NCBI GenBank assembly: GCA_028564705.1
Contig: JAPXFQ010000774.1
Location: 62,001 to 126,000 of the forward strand
From: Apricaphanius iberus
Lineage: Eukaryota > Chordata > Actinopteri > Cyprinodontiformes > Aphaniidae
DNA: 64,000 nucleotides
Direction of reading: 5' to 3'
The notes beneath the pieces are model-generated. The model was not told the origin of the DNA. It saw only the letters and a program-made list of their open reading frames with translations, and did no database searches. Each line of letters starts with the position of its first letter. Within the stretch, counting starts at the first letter, position 1. The translations under genes were made by a program, and so were the position numbers. Shown piece by piece: positions 31,395-42,830 of the stretch.

Positions 31395-33275
31395 AAAACG
31401 GGAATGCATCATTACATTGTTACTAATGATATTCTCATAGCCTCAGACAATGGACTGGTGACCATTCTGGTCCTGTTAGATCTCAGTGCTGCCTTTGACA
31501 CTGTCGATCACAATATTCTCATAGAAAGGCTCCAAATGTCGGTATAATAGGAACAGCACTAGGCTGATTTAAATCTTATTTGTCCAACAGATTTCAGTTT
31601 GTTCAGGTAAACGATGGATCTTCCTCAGCCTCAATAGTTACTTGCGGAGTACCACAGGGTTTGGTGCTTGGGCTGATTCTTTTAAAAGCTTCTTATTTAT
31701 AAAATCATTAGGCAGCATGGGATAAATTTCCATAGTTACGCAGATGATACACAGCTATATCTATTCATAAATCCTGATGAATCCAATCAGTTAGGTAGAC
31801 TACAGGCATGTCTGGAAGACATAAAAACTTGGATGACCCTAAACCTTTTGCTTCTGAATTTTGATAAAGCGGAAGTTCTCGTCTTTGGACCAGCAGCTCT
31901 GAAAAGGAACCCCCTTCACCGGGACAGCAAATTAGCCTCCAGTAATAAAGCAAAGAACCTCGGTGTTATTTTGGACCAAGATATGTCATTTAGATCTCAT
32001 ATTAAAGAAGTCTCTAGGATTTCCTTTTTTCACCTTAGGGATGTTGCAAAAATTAGAACCATCCTGTCCAGGAGTGATGCTGAAAAACAACTCCACGCCT
32101 TTGTTATTTCAAGGCTGGATTACTGTAACTCTTTATTATTAAGTAGTCTACAGAATATAATTAAAATACTTCAGTTAGTCCAAAATGCTACTGCAAGGGT
32201 TCTAATGAATAAAAGAAGAAGAGATCACATTTCCCCTGCTTTAGCTTCTCTTCACTGGCTCCCAGTAAAATCTAAATTAAATTTCAAGATCCTCCTTCTG
32301 ACATATAAAGCTCTTAATAATCTAGCTCCATCATACATAAGAGACCTGATTGTTCCATATGTTCCTAAGAGAGCCCTTCGCTCTCAGATTGCAGGTTTAC
32401 TAGTAGTTCCTAGGATTTCTAAAAGTAGAATGGGTGGCAGATCATTCAGTTACCAAGCTCCCCTCCTATGGAACCAGCTCCCAGGGTTGGTTCGTGAAGC
32501 AGACAACTTGTCTGTCTTTAAAACTAGGCTAAAAACCTTCCTCTTTGACAAAGCTTACAGTTAGAGACAGGTTAATAGGTAGTTAGGAAGAGACAGGTTA
32601 ATGTTAGTAGTCAGGTAGAGTGTCAAAAGCTAGGAAGAGATAGGAAGAGGTAGAGTAGCTAGGTAGAAATAGATTCATGTTAGCCAGGTAGAGAGTGTTG
32701 GTAGCCAGGTCTCCTAGTAGCTAGGAGACAGGTTAATGTTAGTAGCTCTGCTGCTTTAGGCTAGGCTGTTGGAGGGCATTATTAGAGTCAGTTCCTACTT
32801 TCTCTCCTACTTTTCCCCAACTGAATGATGTGCTGTCAATTCAAGCGCTAACCTGTTTTCTCTTAGTCTCTTCCTATAGTAGGTGCTCCTGACCCGCCCT
32901 GCTTGATGACCCTGACTAAGATGGCATTGCAGTGACGGAACGTTTTCCACGTCCTGCTACCAGCTTCTGCATTTGCATCAGTTCTTTTCCTCTTTCTGTG
33001 TCTATGCTGCCTTCCAACCCCAGACGGTCTCGGCAGATGACCGCTTATGCTGCGCCTGGTTCTGCTGGAGGTTTCTTCCTGTTAAAAGGACGTTTTTCCT
33101 CTCGTCGCTTCATGCTTGCTCAGTGTGAGAGATTGCTGAGAATTCACGATGCAATCTTCTGTGGCTCTCTAATTCCTAAACATTGTATTGTAATAACTCT
33201 TCTTGTAAAGTGCCTTGTGATGATATATGTTGTGTAACGTGTTAAATAAATTAAATGAATTGAATTGAATTGAAT
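31395..33275 (+). mobile_element. L2/CR1-like LINE copy 2 (RT, 3' UTR, tail)
   Basis: The RT palm starts [20 protein letters not shown] (about 31455-31515), including the first catalytic Asp. It continues through a decayed QG-x-VLGP-like region at 31650. The long frame 31833-32564 then gives TLNLLLLNFDKAEVLVFGP, SRISFFHLRDVAKIRTILSR, FVISRLDYCNSLLLSS and ASLHWLPVKSKLNFKILLLT, ending in LKTFLFDKAYS and TAG. The 3' UTR of about 700 bases ends in TGAATTGAATTGAATTG. The YADD region near 31740 (TQMIHSYIYS in frame) is frameshifted. Endonuclease is absent; the copy is 5'-truncated. Confidence 0.85.
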
Positions 33276-33860
33276 CATTCATAGCAAACGCATAGAAACA
33301 AAAAAACACGCAGACTTTTAACTAACTCCAAATTGTTAAAGAAAATACAGCCTTGATCTGACTCAGAGTGCTACAAGTAAGATGTTCAATTAACTAACTG
33401 ACCAGCTCAATGGCGCAATAACTAACTAACTCACAAACGCAGACAACACCAAAGTATGCAGCTAGATTCAAAGTGCTTATGAGGAAGGGACATGTTGAAT
33501 GAACTGGTGACGTCACCTGCTCAAACTGAGGCCTCGGTCACGTGATTTCTCCATTCTTGAAGCACGCCTCGAATCAAGACTTCATCTGACATGCCCACTT
33601 TTGCTCAAGACACGCCTCGGAGCCCCGGTTCATTTGTCCCATCACTACATCTAGCCACTGGTTTAAATATGTGGATGGCAACAGGGTCCAAATCCAACCC
33701 AAGAAGTTGAACCCATTATAACATTATTGTACATTATTCACCAGATACCAAAGACCGCAAGCTAACAACATGTGCATTGACAGAGATGTTCTTGCTTCAT
33801 ATTTTTTGTTTGCAAAAGTAAATGTAAATTTCCTGTTTATGCTCTTCTGATTCTCTAAAG
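33276..33860. other. Intron sequence before the transmembrane exon
   Basis: No gene. The block 33520-33640, with repeated CACGCCTCG words (GAAGCACGCCTCGAATC, GACACGCCTCGGAGC), looks like the end of an unnamed transposon. Confidence 0.4.
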
Positions 33861-34024
33861 CAGAGGATGTTTACTGCCAGTCCGTTTTCTGACACATTCA
33901 TGGTGAATCACATTGGAGTTAACAGGCAAGCTCAGGAGGACCCAGAGATGTTGTGGGTTGCGGGTCCAGTGCTGGCTGTGGTTATCATCATTATCACAGT
34001 AATTACGATTTTATTCCTTAAAAG
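33861..34024 (+). CDS. ptprf: LAR-family RPTP exon: transmembrane segment
   Basis: It encodes (Q)RMFTASPFSDTFMVNHIG, VNRQAQEDPEMLW, VAGPVLAVVIIIITVITILF and LK, then AG of a split Arg/Ser codon before the donor AAAG|GTGAGT. The hydrophobic run of about 22 residues after PEMLW is the single transmembrane helix; LAR-family members have the same EEPEMLWV-GPVLAV entry. The acceptor is a tandem AAGCAG: splicing after the first AG (exon from 33861) adds a Gln, after the second (33864) omits it. With Gln included the protein aligns with mammalian LAR without a gap, so I chose 33861. No polar residue interrupts the helix except Thr. Confidence 0.9.
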
Positions 34025-34149
34025 GTGAGTGTATTCTGGAGCCTTTGTAAACATGTTTGATTTTAGTGGATTACTGGTAAATGAATTACTGGTCATCATG
34101 ATCAGTTTGCTGAAACATCCATTTACACCACTGTTTAAATGGTAATTGC

Positions 34150-34402
34150 AAATTGACTGGACTCTCTCAACTACAACTACTACTTTTCTAGTCTTATAAA
34201 CCCCTCAAAGCTTTTTGCACTGGAGCCACATTCACCCATTCACACTCAAAAACACACATATACACACTGATGAAGAGCTCGGAAGGTAACTTGGGGTTAA
34301 GTGCCCAGGGGCACATCAACATGTGACAGGAGGAAGCTGGAATCGTACTTACAACCCTCCAATTGAAGGAGAACTACTCAACCTACTTAACCACAGTCCT
34401 TC
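34150..34402 (-). mobile_element. tRNA-derived SINE, second copy
   Basis: It shares GAGCCACATTCACCCATTCA and GTGCCCAGGGGCACATCAAC with the copy at 351-576. On the minus strand the head has diverged A-box (GGTTAAGTAGGTTGAG) and B-box (GTACGATTCC) words. The base changes suggest an older or more decayed copy than the first. Confidence 0.65.
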
Positions 34403-34929
34403 CATTTATTTCAGTGGTCTATATAGCTTCCCAATTCTCATATGGCCGAAAATTCTCTATTTTCTATCTAATCCTTTCATTACTCTCCTGATCCTGATTT
34501 ACAAACCTGCCAATTCCTCTTAAAACCCAGATCTTGCTTTCCTGGCAAAGGCATAATACCCCTATTGGGGAATTTATTTATTTTTGTTCAGTGAAAAGTT
34601 TTAACTAAAACTGTAGTGTTGACTCGTTTTGTAAATTGTTCAACCATTTCTTAACACAGGATTTCTAAGTTAACAAAATCTGTCTACAAATAATTTTTTT
34701 TAAATTACACTATTTTGAGAATTAAATGTTCTTGTTAAACCTTGTTATTTTCTATAAAGTAGTATTAGCTATGAAATAGGGCTATGTTATTACAATTTCA
34801 TTCTCTATTTACATACTCCCACTTGTTCTAATTTTTAAAAAATATAATATATCCTTTTATTCATATGTATTGCATATATTCAGCTGAAGAACTGACAAGA
34901 TGGGACTATAACATAACATAACACTATAC

Positions 34930-35575
34930 TATAACTATAACAGGAAAATGAATGCTAAGATGAAGATGAAGGAAGAAAGAAAAACAGCAAAGAGAGACGG
35001 ACAGATTATCAGTGAGCTGTGAGAACCAGGGAGCTTAAGTGTATTGAGGAGGGATGTGGAATTACACTTAAATCCACTGAAACTGTCACAGGTTAGAAAG
35101 TGAAAACAGGTGGGGACAATTGGTAGCCGGGACGGGGAATTGACTGACAGGGACACAGAAGAAAACTAAGGAATGAAAGAACAGAGAAACTATCCTAAAT
35201 AAGGACTAACTTAGAAATAACTAGAGATGAGATATCTGAGGAGGAATCTAAAAGAAACTCAAAGGAGCACTGAAGAGCAGACAGGAGGAAACAGAACAGA
35301 AGGGAATAACTACTGGAAGGAGTTAATGAGGAAACTATCTCATTAGAGACATAAAGTTAAACAGAACTAACAGTGACTGATGAACTGAGGAAACTCAAAT
35401 AAAAGATAAAACACAAAAACAGTTAAACAAAAGGTGAAAACATCTAAGGGCAGGAAGTATAAAAAACAGACACAAGGACATAACATAGTAGAACATTAAA
35501 AAATAAAATTAAAATTATAAACTGAACAGGGAAAATAATTAATAAAAACTCAAAAGATCCAATGCCGTAATATTA
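34930..35575. repeat. A-rich interspersed repeat, copy 2
   Basis: The longer relative of 26750-27110. It is purine-rich, with AGATGAAGATGAAGGAAG at the left and AAACAAAAGGTGAAAACATC near 35420. No ORF and no visible terminal repeats. Confidence 0.55.
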
Positions 35576-35579
35576 CTTC

Positions 35580-36105
35580 AGTTTCAATTAAGTTAAATGA
35601 TAGATGGCCACAAACTTCCTTAATTTAAATAAGAATAAATCTGAATTGATCATGTTTGGATCAACAATTAATCCAAGTACTTTTCATTTTGACCTGCATG
35701 GACTTATTGTTATATTTGACAACAATTTCTCATTCAAAAAACAGATCAGCTCAGTTGTCCAGCAGTCTTTTTTTAACTGAGGCTTTTATTTAAGGTAAAA
35801 TCATTTTTATCTTTTAAATATTTTGAATGGACTATCCAAACTTTTATTACATCTCAGTTAGACTATTGCAATTCTTTATATGTCGAGTTAACTAGCCCTA
35901 CCTTACAAGACCACAGCTGCTCCAGAATGCTGCAGCTTGTCTTCTGGCACATACTAAAAGGTGCAAACATAATTCCCCGGTCCTTGCTCCTCTTCACTTG
36001 CTCCACGTTCTCTAAAGAATTGATTTTAAAATGTTATTGTTGACTTATAAGGGGAGAGGCCTCTGTGTATCTGACCTTTTTAACGTCACGTTGACACGAG
36101 CAGCA
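35580..36105 (+). mobile_element. Old CR1/L2-like LINE relic, left part
   Basis: Broken frames give NKNKSELIMFGSTI-like words near 35625, a block with VRLLQFFICR near 35860, then LLQNAAACLLAHTKRCKH near 35925 and RIDFKMLLLTYKGRG near 36020. These are the C-terminal RT blocks in the same order as the other L2-like copies, but with many stops. It is interrupted at about 36105. Confidence 0.6.
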
Positions 36106-36560
36106 GGCTGCGTCTTGGACATGTACTTGCTTGCATACTGCACATACTACTGGAGTGTTCTACTAGCAGGCAGAGGACACAACACAGACCGGATAGAGTG
36201 CTGGATTTGTTGGGTAGAAACAAAACAAACATGGCGAACATAGAGGAGATAATCAGCTGTTTAATTTTCTGATTATGAAAGGAAAAGATGGCAGCAGTAT
36301 CATAGAAGGTTTATACGTCCACATTTACAACAATTGTTGCCTGTTTTTAGATGGTCAAATGAGACTCTATACTGCCCCTACTGGTTACTTGCATCCGCGT
36401 GCGGACGCGCCGTTTTGATTTCAAAGAACGTGCACAAACAATGTTTCAAACAAACTGAAGCTAGTGAGGCAGCCATGATAAACACTACTATGCTTAATTA
36501 AAATCAAGTATATTCCCAACCTTACACAGAGCTGTCAGAACAACTGATCATTTGTTTTTA
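36106..36560 (+). repeat. Unclassified interspersed repeat, copy B (inserted into the LINE)
   Basis: It interrupts the LINE relic and matches the reverse complement of 7330-7600. Shared words are AACATGGCGA, GGAGATAATCAGCTG (copy A: GGAGATTATTAGCTG) and CCCTACTGGTTACT. No ORF with known domain. The exact ends are not fixed, but the LINE reading resumes at about 36565. Confidence 0.5.
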
Positions 36561-36564
36561 GCTC

Positions 36565-36725
36565 TAACCAATGTCCAGGCCGGTTTACAGAGGCAATCGA
36601 GTGTTCAGGGTTGTAGCCAACAAGCTCTGGGATAACCTCCCCCTACACATTAGACAGGCTTCTACTGTCAAACTTTTTAAATCGCTTTAAAAAACACATT
36701 TGTATTCACTGGCTTTTAATACAGT
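36565..36725 (+). mobile_element. Old CR1/L2-like LINE relic, right part
   Basis: Resumes the relic of 35580-36105 with RVFRVVANKLWDNLPLHIRQ and ASTVKLFKSL, the last conserved block of the RT ORF in this superfamily. The 3' UTR is not recognisable. Confidence 0.6.
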
Positions 36726-37913
36726 ATAAGAGTTACTGGTTGGGGGGGCATTTTAAGTTGTATTGTTTAAAAGTTAATTTAAAGGGTTCATAACCTGAAA
36801 TATTTTTTTTACCCTTGGCTTCCTCAACCAGCCCATGTACACCCCACCTGCACACGCACTCAAAATGGAGTCTAAAAGACAAGGGAGATAGGTTTGTGGC
36901 ATTCAAACTATGTTTCTGTTATTAACCAGCAGTTTAAATACTCATTAATTAATATTTCCTATCAGTCAAAAACATCTTGTGTCTTATACTTAATTATGCA
37001 GCTCCACGGCCAGAAACACTAACTCATGTAACAGAAATAATAGTTTAAAAAACGACATTTTAACAGTGTGTCTACATTTTGAGACATGTTTTATTAGGCC
37101 AGATTAACTTTTACAATTACAAATTGTACTGCTCTTTCTATCTTATATGCTTCCAAAGCCTTAAAAATCTGAATTGTGAACAAAGAAAAGGTTGTATTCT
37201 TCAACCTGGTGTACCAGATCAGCACACACTGATTTTAGGCATTTGATATGTTTTGCTAATCAGTAATTTTTTATCTTTATATCTTTTACAAAAGTAACAC
37301 CAAGTGGATGATAAAGTTGAAGAAATCGTATCTTGGAAAAATCTTGAACATTTAAAGTTTTGAAAACTGCCACTGGTTAGACGGTCTCTCATCCCTCTTC
37401 ATCCTTGAGCTTCCCTGTTGTTTTTGAAAACACAAGCAGATTCTAATGTGTAATTAGAGAGATGACCATAATTACCTTTCTGGTGTTTGTATTTACTCTC
37501 ATCTCCAGACTGTAAACTGCTGTCAGCACTTAGCTGACCATTCTTTAAAACAAGATCTATTAAGTATCACCAAATATCTCCCTGTGTTTTGTTCCTGTTT
37601 CAGTCGGAAATTACGTAAACTTATTAGGCTAGATGTAGACATTGTTGTGTTAAACTGCACTAAGAGACCAGTTCCTACAGTAACAAAAATGCAGACATCT
37701 ATTAACCTAGACTAAGACATTTGATATTGTATCCTCTGTGCTTTTCATAAACTGGTGCCTTGTTGAAATCTGTTTTCCTTTTGAAAAAATGTCTTCTAAA
37801 GTTGACCGTATGTTTGAATATATATTCGTGTTTACTCTTCATATGAACTTTACTCACTTAACTGCAATTTAACTGTTTTCCGTTCCTTTTATAAAATCTG
37901 ACTATGGATGCAG
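36726..37913. other. Intron sequence, mostly unassigned
   Basis: No gene. The words at 36810-36870 (TACCCTTGGCTTCCTCAACC, CCCATGTACACCCC) match 9170-9235. The rest is A+T-rich without recognised elements. Confidence 0.4.
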
Positions 37914-37925
37914 TAAACAGGAAAG
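37914..37925 (+). CDS. ptprf: Possible 12-nt juxtamembrane microexon
   Basis: The 12 bases TAAACAGGAAAG lie between an AG (CTATGGATGCAG) and a donor-like GTTAGTG. With the phase-2 AG left by the transmembrane exon they would read Ser-Lys-Gln-Glu and leave AG again, so the frame into exon 53623 is kept. Splice variation just after the transmembrane segment is known in LAR-family genes, and the position and charge fit. The flanking polypyrimidine tract is weak (TTTTCCGTTCCTTTTATAAA about 40 bases upstream) and the exon is very short, so chance is possible. Confidence 0.35.
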
Positions 37926-38096
37926 GTTAGTGTCTTCCTTCCTTTAATCACTTTTCTGATCCTATGTTTTGTGTTAACTTGTTTTGTTGTTGTTTTTTCA
38001 AATTTTATATATGCTCTTATATTCTAGGTGTGATGATGACAAATGAATTTTTTCAGCTTAAGTTTTTAATTGTAGGCTTCTCAGATGTGTTTTTTA

Positions 38097-38455
38097 TAGG
38101 GATGCACCGATACAATACTATTAGGCATCGGCCTCGATACTGTCTAAGGTACTCGTATCTGTATTGGTTAAAGTTAACCGATACGATGAACCAATACTTA
38201 AAATGTGGAAACTATGCAGTAATTGCACAGAAAAAGTAAATTTTTAACTTGAAATTTTAGTCTTGTGGTTATTTTTATTAATTGTATTTTTTATGTGATT
38301 CACCATCATTTGTTGTAACCAGCAGAGAAGAAAATAAAACCTGTTTTCCAATTCATTACTATTTTTTGTGCGGTACAAGTATCAGCATTGGTACTTGGTA
38401 TTGACAAGTACTCTGATCCAAGTATCTGTTTGAAAAAAGTGGTATTGCATCCATA
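38097..38455. mobile_element. hAT-like MITE (TAGGGATGCACCGATA type)
   Basis: The left end is TAGGGATGCACCGATAC; the reverse complement of the right end is TATGGATGCAATACC. Flanks are GTTTTTTA and GTTTTGTC, an imperfect 8-base duplication (6 of 8). The interior has CCGATACGATGAACCAATAC and AGTATCAGCATTGGTACTTG words. Part of the interior is translatable, but no transposase domain is visible. Confidence 0.65.
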
Positions 38456-38619
38456 GTTTTGTCATGTTTTTTTCACAATCCTTTGTTTTTTTGTGTAGCT
38501 TTCACAATAATATGTAAAGTAGAATCCTGAGATTTACATACATTTCAGAATAAGCACAAAGGTTGTTTTCTTTACCTTCTAACAATACTTCAAAGTAAGC
38601 TTCTTAGTCTTAGATCAAT

Positions 38620-38844
38620 AAATACTTTTGTATTATTGAAATGTCAGAATAAAGAGAGAGAATTGTGAAACATAATTTACTTCATTAAAGTCAGAAGTAT
38701 ACACACATACACTAAGTTTATTGGGTCATTCAGCAAAAGAAAACTCCAGATTATTCCATTCTGATCTTAAGAAGCTATTGACAGGTTAGTTGAGTCCATC
38801 TGAGCTATGTGGTGGCACACCTTGGGGCAAAAAAGGGCAAAAAA
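38620..38844. mobile_element. Tc1-like transposon end fragment (AAGTCAGAAG type)
   Basis: It contains AAAGTCAGAAGTATACACAC (about 38687), close to the terminal repeat of Sleeping-Beauty-like fish Tc1 elements. This is followed by subterminal words ACAGGTTAGTTGAGTCCATC and GTGGTGGCACACCTTGGGG. It stops where the LINE copy 3 begins. Confidence 0.55.
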
Positions 38845-40796
38845 GCAGCGCTCCACACATTGACATGATTAGCTTCATCAAAACCTTCAACTTGCATGTA
38901 GACCGAGTCCCAACTAAACTTTTAAAAGAGGTTTTCCCTTTGATCGCTGCTCCAATTTTAGATATAATGAATCTATCCTTAGTCAATGGGTATGTGCCAC
39001 AGGAGTTTAAGATTGCTGTAATTAAACCTCCACTTAAGAAACTATCTCTTGATCAAAACGACTTAATTAACTATAGACCGATATCTAATCTTCCCTTTTT
39101 ATCTAAAATTCTTGTGAAAATAGTTGCACACCAGATATGTGAGCATTTAAACAATAATGAGCTTGGGCCGATCCTTTTTACAATATACAGTATATGCTTC
39201 CTATTGGTAAAATCATTAGGCAGCACGGGATGAATTTCCATAGTTATGCAGATGATACACAGGTATATCTAACCATAAATCCTGATGAATCCAATCAGTT
39301 AGGTAGACTACAGGCATGTCTGGAAGACATAAAATCTTGGATGACTCTAAACTTCTTGCTTCTGAATTCTGATGAAACAAAAGTTGTCGTCTTCGGACCA
39401 GAAGCTCTGAAAAGGAAACTACTTAGTCAACCCCTTCACCTGGACGGCATTAAATTAGCCTCCAGTAATAAAGCAAAGAACCTCTGTGTTATTTTTGACC
39501 AAGATATGTCATTTAGATCTCACCTTAAAGACGTCTCTGGGATTTCCTTTTTTCATTTTAGGAATATTGCAAAAATTAGAACCATCCTGTCCAGGAGTGA
39601 TGCTGAAAAACAACTCCACGCCTTTGTTACTTCAAGGCTGGATTACTGTAACTCTTTTTTATCAGGTAGTCCACAGAATACAATTAAAAGTCTTCAGTTA
39701 GTCCAAAATGCTGCTGCAAGGGTTCTAATGAATAAAAGAAGAAGAGATCACATTTCCCCTGTTTTAGCTTTTCTTCACTGGCTCCCAGTAAAATCTAGAA
39801 TAGAATTCAAGATCCTCCTTCTGACATATAAAGCTCTTAATAATCTAGCTCCATCATAAATAAGAGACCTGATTGTTCCATATGTTCCTAACAGAGACCT
39901 TCGCTCACAGACCGCAGGTCTACTGGTAGTTCCTGGGATTTCAAAAAGTAGAATGGTTGGCAGATCTTTCAGTCATCAGGCTCCCCTCCATCAGGCTCCC
40001 AGGGTTGGTTCGTGAAGCAGACAACTTGTCTATCTTTAAAACTAGGCTTAAAACCTTCCTCTTTGACAAAGCTTACAGTTACAGACAGGTTAGACAGGTA
40101 GCTAGGAAGAGACAGGTTAATGTTAGTAATCAGGTAGAGTGTCAAAAGCTAGCAAGAGATAGGAAGAGGTACAGTAGCTAGGTAGAGATAGGTTAATGTA
40201 AGCCAGGTAGAGAGTGTTAGTACCTAGGTCTCCTAGTAGCTAGGAGACAGGTTAATGTTAGTAGCTATGCTGCTTTACGCTAGGCTGTTGGAGGACATTA
40301 TTAGAGTCAGTTCCTACTTTCTCTCCTACTTCTCCCTGACTGCATGATTTGTTTTCAATTCAAGCGCTAACCTGTTTTCTCTTAGTCCTTCCTATAGTAG
40401 GTGCTCCTGACCCGCCCTGCTTGACGACCCTGACTAAGATGGCATTCCAGTGGAGGAACATTCTCCATGTCCTGCTATCAACTTCTGCTTCTGCATCAGT
40501 TCTGTTGCTCTTTCTGTGTCTCTGCTGCCTTCTCGAAACCCCAGACGGTCTCGGCAGATGACCGCTTATGCTGAGCCTGGTTCTGCTGGAGGTTTCTTCC
40601 TGTTAAAAGGGAGTTTTTCCTCTCCACTGTGGCTTCATGCTTGCTCAGTGTGAGGGATTGCTGAGAAGTCACGACGCAATCTTCTGTGGTTCTGTAATTC
40701 CTAGATTAAACATTGTATTGTAATAACTCTTCTTGTAAAGTGCCTTGAGAGGACATCTGTTGTGAAATGGTGCTATATAAATAAACTGAATTGAAT
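38845..40796 (+). mobile_element. L2/CR1-like LINE copy 3 with internal RT deletion
   Basis: The first frame (to about 39175) reads VPTKLLKEVFPLIAAPILD, INLSLVNGYVPQEFK-like words, LSLDQNDLINYRPISNLPFL and SKILVKIVAHQICEHLNNNE. It then jumps directly to LGPILFTIYSIC, skipping the palm segment with the first catalytic Asp. A second frame (39194-39859) resumes with FHSYADDTQVYLTINPDESN (the catalytic YADD intact) and continues to SRLDYCNSFLSGSPQNTI. The 3' UTR ends GAATTGAATTG at 40796. It is more complete than copies 1 and 2 at its 5' side. Confidence 0.85.
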
Positions 40797-41880
40797 TGGA
40801 GCCACTCCAGGACCTTAAAATGGCTTTTAGATAGCGACTTCTTCGTTTCACGGGCAGTGTGTTTTGGATCAACATCCAGCCATGCTTCATCTTTAATACT
40901 CTTACTGATCGAAGGAGGTTTTGTCCAAAATCTCACAATACATTCCCCCATTCATCCTTACCTTAATATGGATCACTCGTCCTATCCCATTTGCAGAAAT
41001 CAGCCCTAGGCATAATCTTTCCATTCCTATGTTTTACAGTGGGTATGGTGTTCTTGAGATTCAACTCAGAATTCTTCTTCTTTCAAACCTGGCGAAGGGT
41101 GTTTATTCTATTGCAGTCTCATCTGACCACATTACATCCTTGCTAAGCCACCTGTGGATAATCCAGATGGTCTCTAATGACTTATCTCTTATATGTGCCT
41201 GGAAATGTCCTTGCTTAACCTCGAGTGCTGCAGGATTTTAATCTATAATGACGTAGAGTGTTACTAATAGTAACCTTTGTTTCTATGGTCCCTGCTCTCT
41301 TCATGTCATTGGCCTTTGGCCTTGTGTAGTTCTTGGCTGTTTCCTCAGCTTTCTCTAGAGCATGTGTTCCCCTTTAGGTAAGATCTTGCATGCAACCCAA
41401 AGTAGATGGAGATTGTTAATGATCTTGTATTTCATACATTTTCAAATAATTGCTCCAGAAGTTGATCTCTTTTCACAAAACTATTTGCCTAGATGTAGAT
41501 TGGCTCATCCAAGTCTTTTGCAATTGTACAAATTTGTCCTTGGCCATGGTAAAGGTTGAAGTCAGACTGTTTGAAGGCGTGGACAGGTGTCTTATATACA
41601 GATAATAAGTTCATGCAGGTGCCATTTAGGCAAGGAACATTCATTGGATATAAAAAGTTGTTAAAGAGGTAAGTCTGCGAGGTAAAGAATTCCTGCTTGT
41701 TTGTAGGTGCTAAATACTTATGTTCTGCACTGTTTTACAAGTAAATTATTTAATAATGACACAATGGGATTTCCTTGAATTAACATTCTGTCTTAGAATA
41801 CTTTCAAAATCAGTGGCAGCTAAATACTTTAATTTAAAGTTACACCACAAACACAGAACCTCTTTCTTTGACATCATGAC
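40797..41880 (-). mobile_element. Tc1-like transposon, transposase part and right end
   Basis: It starts GAGCCACTCCAGGACCTTAA, the same position in the element at which the fragment 16318-16735 ends. It then carries, on the minus strand, decayed transposase sequence (for example around GGTTTTGTCCAAAATCTCAC and CTCATCTGACCACATTACAT). It ends with subterminal ACTGTTTTACAAGTAAATTA near 41729. Many changes; inactive. Confidence 0.6.
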
Positions 41881-41925
41881 GAAATTAGGATAAATCAATT
41901 AGAAAATCTTTGTGAAACCCCCTAA

Positions 41926-42528
41926 TAGGGCTGGGTGGTATGCCAAAAAATTACCGATACCAAAATTTATGACTGTTACCGGCGTCAACTTGCCTGCGCC
42001 GGTAAATTCGGTATGTAAAAAAAAAACCCCAAAAAGAAATCATGTTTTTTTTAGCGGTGCTCCTGCCCCTTTAAGAAATGAGCCTTGCCTTGAGTTACTT
42101 GACTATGCAGTCATGTGACATACAGAGGTAATAACACCCAACTGAAGGGAAGCACTTGTGCTCCGATGTAAAATATTATTTGTGTAAAATAAACAACTGC
42201 ATACTAAAATAACCTATTTCACTCAGGCCCTGTGAATTACTCATGTCATCTTGTCTATATGATCACTTTTGAGTTTAAACTGGACTCTAGGAAATACAGA
42301 AAGGAGTGGGAATCAAACACTGAATTAAAAGGCTCTTTGAAACCGTTCATTGGCAAGAACCCAAGCACATTTTACACATTTTACACATTATAAATAACAT
42401 TAAGTAAATTTGCCCACAGAAAAGGCTGGGGGGAGTTATGTTGTCCTTGTTATCGTCGACTTATCGTTATCGAGGTGAAATGCTCAATATAACGTGATAT
42501 TAATTTTAGCTCATATCGCCCAGCCCTA
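41926..42528. mobile_element. hAT-like MITE, 603 bp, with 8-bp target duplication
   Basis: The left terminus TAGGGCTGGGTGGTATG and the reverse complement of the right terminus, TAGGGCTGGGCGATATG, match at 15 of 17 bases. Flanks CCCCCTAA (41918-41925) and CCCTCTAA (42529-42536) match at 7 of 8. The left half has ACCGATACCAAAATTTATGA and the right half TTATCGTTATCGAGGTGAAA. These look like ends of two different hAT subfamilies, so the element may be a hybrid. Confidence 0.8.
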
Positions 42529-42536
42529 CCCTCTAA

Positions 42537-42830
42537 TGTGGTTCATCCTTAAGTGGAATTTCCAGTTGCCTGAGGGTCCCACGTTAATCTCTGGGACCAC
42601 TTTCACTATCCACAGTAAAACATTTCCTGTACCAACATGAGCTAAAAAGTTACGAGAGGAGCAAGCCATTTCTACAAAGCCATAATAAGGAAAGCCAGAC
42701 TAGAGTTGACAACTGCACATGGAACATTCTGGAGACATGCGTTTGTTCTAAAGAACAAAAGTTTAACTGTTTGGTCAATAATAAATGGTATATTTGAAGA
42801 ATATCTGATCCCTCGGAACCAGCCCCGGAG
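42537..42830 (+). mobile_element. Tc1-like transposase fragment
   Basis: The plus strand contains the Tc1 word block corresponding to an AKKSHFYKA-like line followed by KPDYSLQLHMEHSGDMRLF-like words. At DNA level ATAAGGAAAGCCAGACTAGA and ACAACTGCACATGGAACATT are typical of the Sleeping-Beauty-like family. Frames are broken. Confidence 0.5.

Noticed and set aside
32932..33237. 101-codon plus-strand ORF after the LINE copy 2
   Set aside because: It lies in the non-coding 3' UTR of the LINE; the equivalent frames in the other copies are broken differently.
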